From assembly GCA_027604505.1 (NCBI GenBank), contig JADIIX010000080.1:37810-101809 (forward strand): 64,000 bases of DNA, written 5' to 3'. The stretch comes from Gonapodya sp. JEL0774 (taxonomy: Eukaryota > Monoblepharomycota > Monoblepharidomycetes > Monoblepharidales > Gonapodyaceae). The stretch's first letter is position 1. Each line of letters starts with the position of its first letter. Below, in pieces: positions 62,579 to 64,000 of the stretch. The position numbers and the translations under genes are program-made. Below the pieces are notes generated by a model, which searched no databases, had not been told where the DNA came from, and saw only the letters and a program-made list of their open reading frames with translations.

Positions 62579-63752
62579 TCAATCCCTCTCAAGTCCAACC
62601 ATCCCCAACACGGAGAACTTCCTCATAGTGGCGAGAACCGCCTCCCTCGCCGCCCTTTCCTCCGCCTCATCCGCATTCTTCCCCAAAACGCTTCTCACAG
62701 CAATGACAGTACGATCCCGCAGGTCGAAATCCTCGTTCGGGTCCACGTCGGGCAGTTTCGGCCGTGAGCGGAAGTTGGCGACGTAACCGCCGGATTCCCG
62801 AACGAGTACGGCGCCTGCACAGACATCCCAGGCGTGCTACGTATATATTGAGTATGATGGGAGGGAGAGTGGTGACGCGGTCGTTGAATTCAGAAAACTC
62901 ACTATTCCCTCCTCGTAGAATATGTCTACCGATGAGCGTGCAACAGCGCACATGCTCAACGCTGCAGAGCCAGCACTACGGATACCCCTGATGGGGACCT
63001 GAAGGAGCGCCGAGATTGTGGCCAATTTCGCCTGCACGATGTGTGGACGGCGATCCGAACCGTACTCTGTGTGCACGAGAGCATTCGAGAGATCGGGCTT
63101 CAGAGGGGCCGCCGAAATGAGAGGAAGGCGTTGGGGGATGGGAAGGTCTTGAAGCTCCATAGTCCTTAGATTGATTTGTGTGGCGTTGGTGTGAGCTCCA
63201 ATGCTTAGGAAATCAAACGACGGCAGAAAACAAACGCACGAGACGTGATTTCCTCTCATAAGCCATGCACCTCCACCGAGGTGAGCGTAGTACACCTCAT
63301 CTGCTTCCGGGTTGTTCACTACTCCGAGGACGGGAGTCCCGTTAATGGCGAGTCCTATCGAAACACAGCACATTGGAAAGCCAACAACAAAATTGGTTGT
63401 ACCATCAATAGGGTCAACGATCCCTTGATGCGCAAGGGAATGTGAGCGTTCTTTCCCAGTGACCGTTGGGAGTGGGAATTATCATACACGTCGGACGATC
63501 CTTCCCGTACGCCATCTTGGACGCCGAATGATCATCTTCCTCGCCAAAAAATGCGTAATGCGGGTAGAGACCTCTCAGAAAGGTGAAGATGGCCTCCTGA
63601 CAGGCTTTGTCTGTGACCGTAACGAGATCTGCATCACTCGATTTTGTTTCGAGGACGAGTGCGGATCTGTCGGCCCGGAAAGCAGAGATTAAAAGACGAG
63701 CAGCGAGCCGAGACGCGTGGATTGCGGATTCGAGGTGCGACGGGTAGTCCAT
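62579..63752 (-). CDS. Inositol monophosphatase family enzyme
   Basis: Four minus-strand exons (63488-63752, 63240-63423, 62903-63164, 62579-62836) join in phase (322 residues, slightly longer than the usual 270-290). Start: MDYPSHLESAIHASRLAARL. Metal and phosphate site residues are present: LVTVTDKACQEAI, FFGEED, then RPT joined across the first intron to WIVDPIDGTTNFVVGFP (the DPIDGT motif). RSAGSAALSMCAVARSSVD and HAWDVCAGAVLVRESGG (second Asp motif WDxxAG) follow. These are Mg-dependent, lithium-sensitive phosphatases that release inositol from inositol monophosphate; some relatives act on other sugar phosphates. The C-terminal 55 residues are charged and longer than usual. ATG 63752 was chosen because it opens the family-like N-terminus; the frame is open upstream. 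Confidence 0.9.
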
Positions 63753-64000
63753 GAGGAGCAGAGAAAGTTGAGCGGACACAGCTGAGTGATATAGACGTAC
63801 AAAAATTGTATGACTACTAGGACCAACGGAGGATATGCAGACTTCCTTTGACAGAAAACTGCGCACCGCTGGTACTTGATTGTTTTTTTTGAATTTTCGA
63901 ACCATTTTCCACCCTTTAGTCCGTTTTTTTCCCCCCACCTCCTTCACCCCCTCCAAAACTTCCCACTCCCTCCTGAAACCTCTTTAAGCACCAAGTAGCA
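63753..64000. other. 5' flank of the inositol monophosphatase gene
   Basis: Promoter and leader side of the last gene, reaching the window edge. Pyrimidine- and T-rich near 63880-63970. No separate gene was seen. Confidence 0.4.

Noticed and set aside
1-64000. CRISPR arrays, rRNA, intact transposons, viral genes
   Set aside because: None visible; only short simple repeats and a 42-base in-frame duplication were found.

Overview
The window looks like a piece of a fungal nuclear genome. Genes are split by short GT-AG introns, mostly about 40-130 bases. Coding sequence is rich in Ser, Pro and Gln, and several families are typically fungal: a Gcn4/Cpc1-type bZIP factor, an Rvs161/Hob3-type BAR protein, a Reg1-type protein phosphatase regulator, a Trs65-type TRAPP II subunit and a Yck-type casein kinase 1 with a C-terminal Cys pair. 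It also carries families that are patchy or absent in yeasts: an ELMO-domain protein, a KCTD-type BTB protein, a stand-alone MJ1316 (DUF504) protein and a prolyl-hydroxylase/GlcNAc-transferase fusion. I infer an early-diverging, perhaps chytrid-like, fungus; the sequence alone does not fix the lineage. I rebuilt exons by hand from splice signals, reading phase and family motifs. Where I give an exon list, the phases agree and the total length is a multiple of three.

Layout. 1-9 kb: tail of an RGG-rich protein, a weak hypothetical, the Gcn4-like factor (3120-4978), the small MJ1316 protein (5833-6205, minus) and a DUF676 serine esterase (6625-8560). 9-16.5 kb: the hydroxylase/glycosyltransferase fusion (9064-11815, minus), a decayed Sel1-repeat gene and the BAR gene (14435-16480), whose fourth intron holds a 10-base assembly gap. 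17-30 kb: an acidic unknown protein, an AFG2-family AAA ATPase, a membrane protein, a short-chain dehydrogenase with a 10-base exon, the KCTD-type protein and an ankyrin/coiled-coil/SH3 protein. 31-47 kb: two very large Ser-rich proteins (1300 and 1839 residues) that share motifs, a CAMK-type kinase between them, and the Reg1-like regulator. 47-64 kb: ELMO protein, a two-exon fragment, Trs65-like subunit, threonine aldolase, casein kinase 1, a weak hypothetical, NAD-dependent glycerol-3-phosphate dehydrogenase and inositol monophosphatase.

As usual for a eukaryote there is no operon logic. Functional themes do recur: phospho-signalling (two kinases, a PP1 regulator), membrane traffic and cortex (BAR, ELMO, TRAPP, Yck-type kinase) and small-metabolite enzymes (glycerol phosphate, inositol phosphate, threonine). 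The most striking single gene is 9064-11815. It joins an iron/2-oxoglutarate prolyl 4-hydroxylase to a GlcNAc-transferase of the Skp1 Gnt1 type, so two successive steps of the hydroxyproline glycosylation pathway known from Dictyostelium and Toxoplasma sit in one polypeptide. I saw no tRNA, rRNA, CRISPR array, intact transposon or virus.
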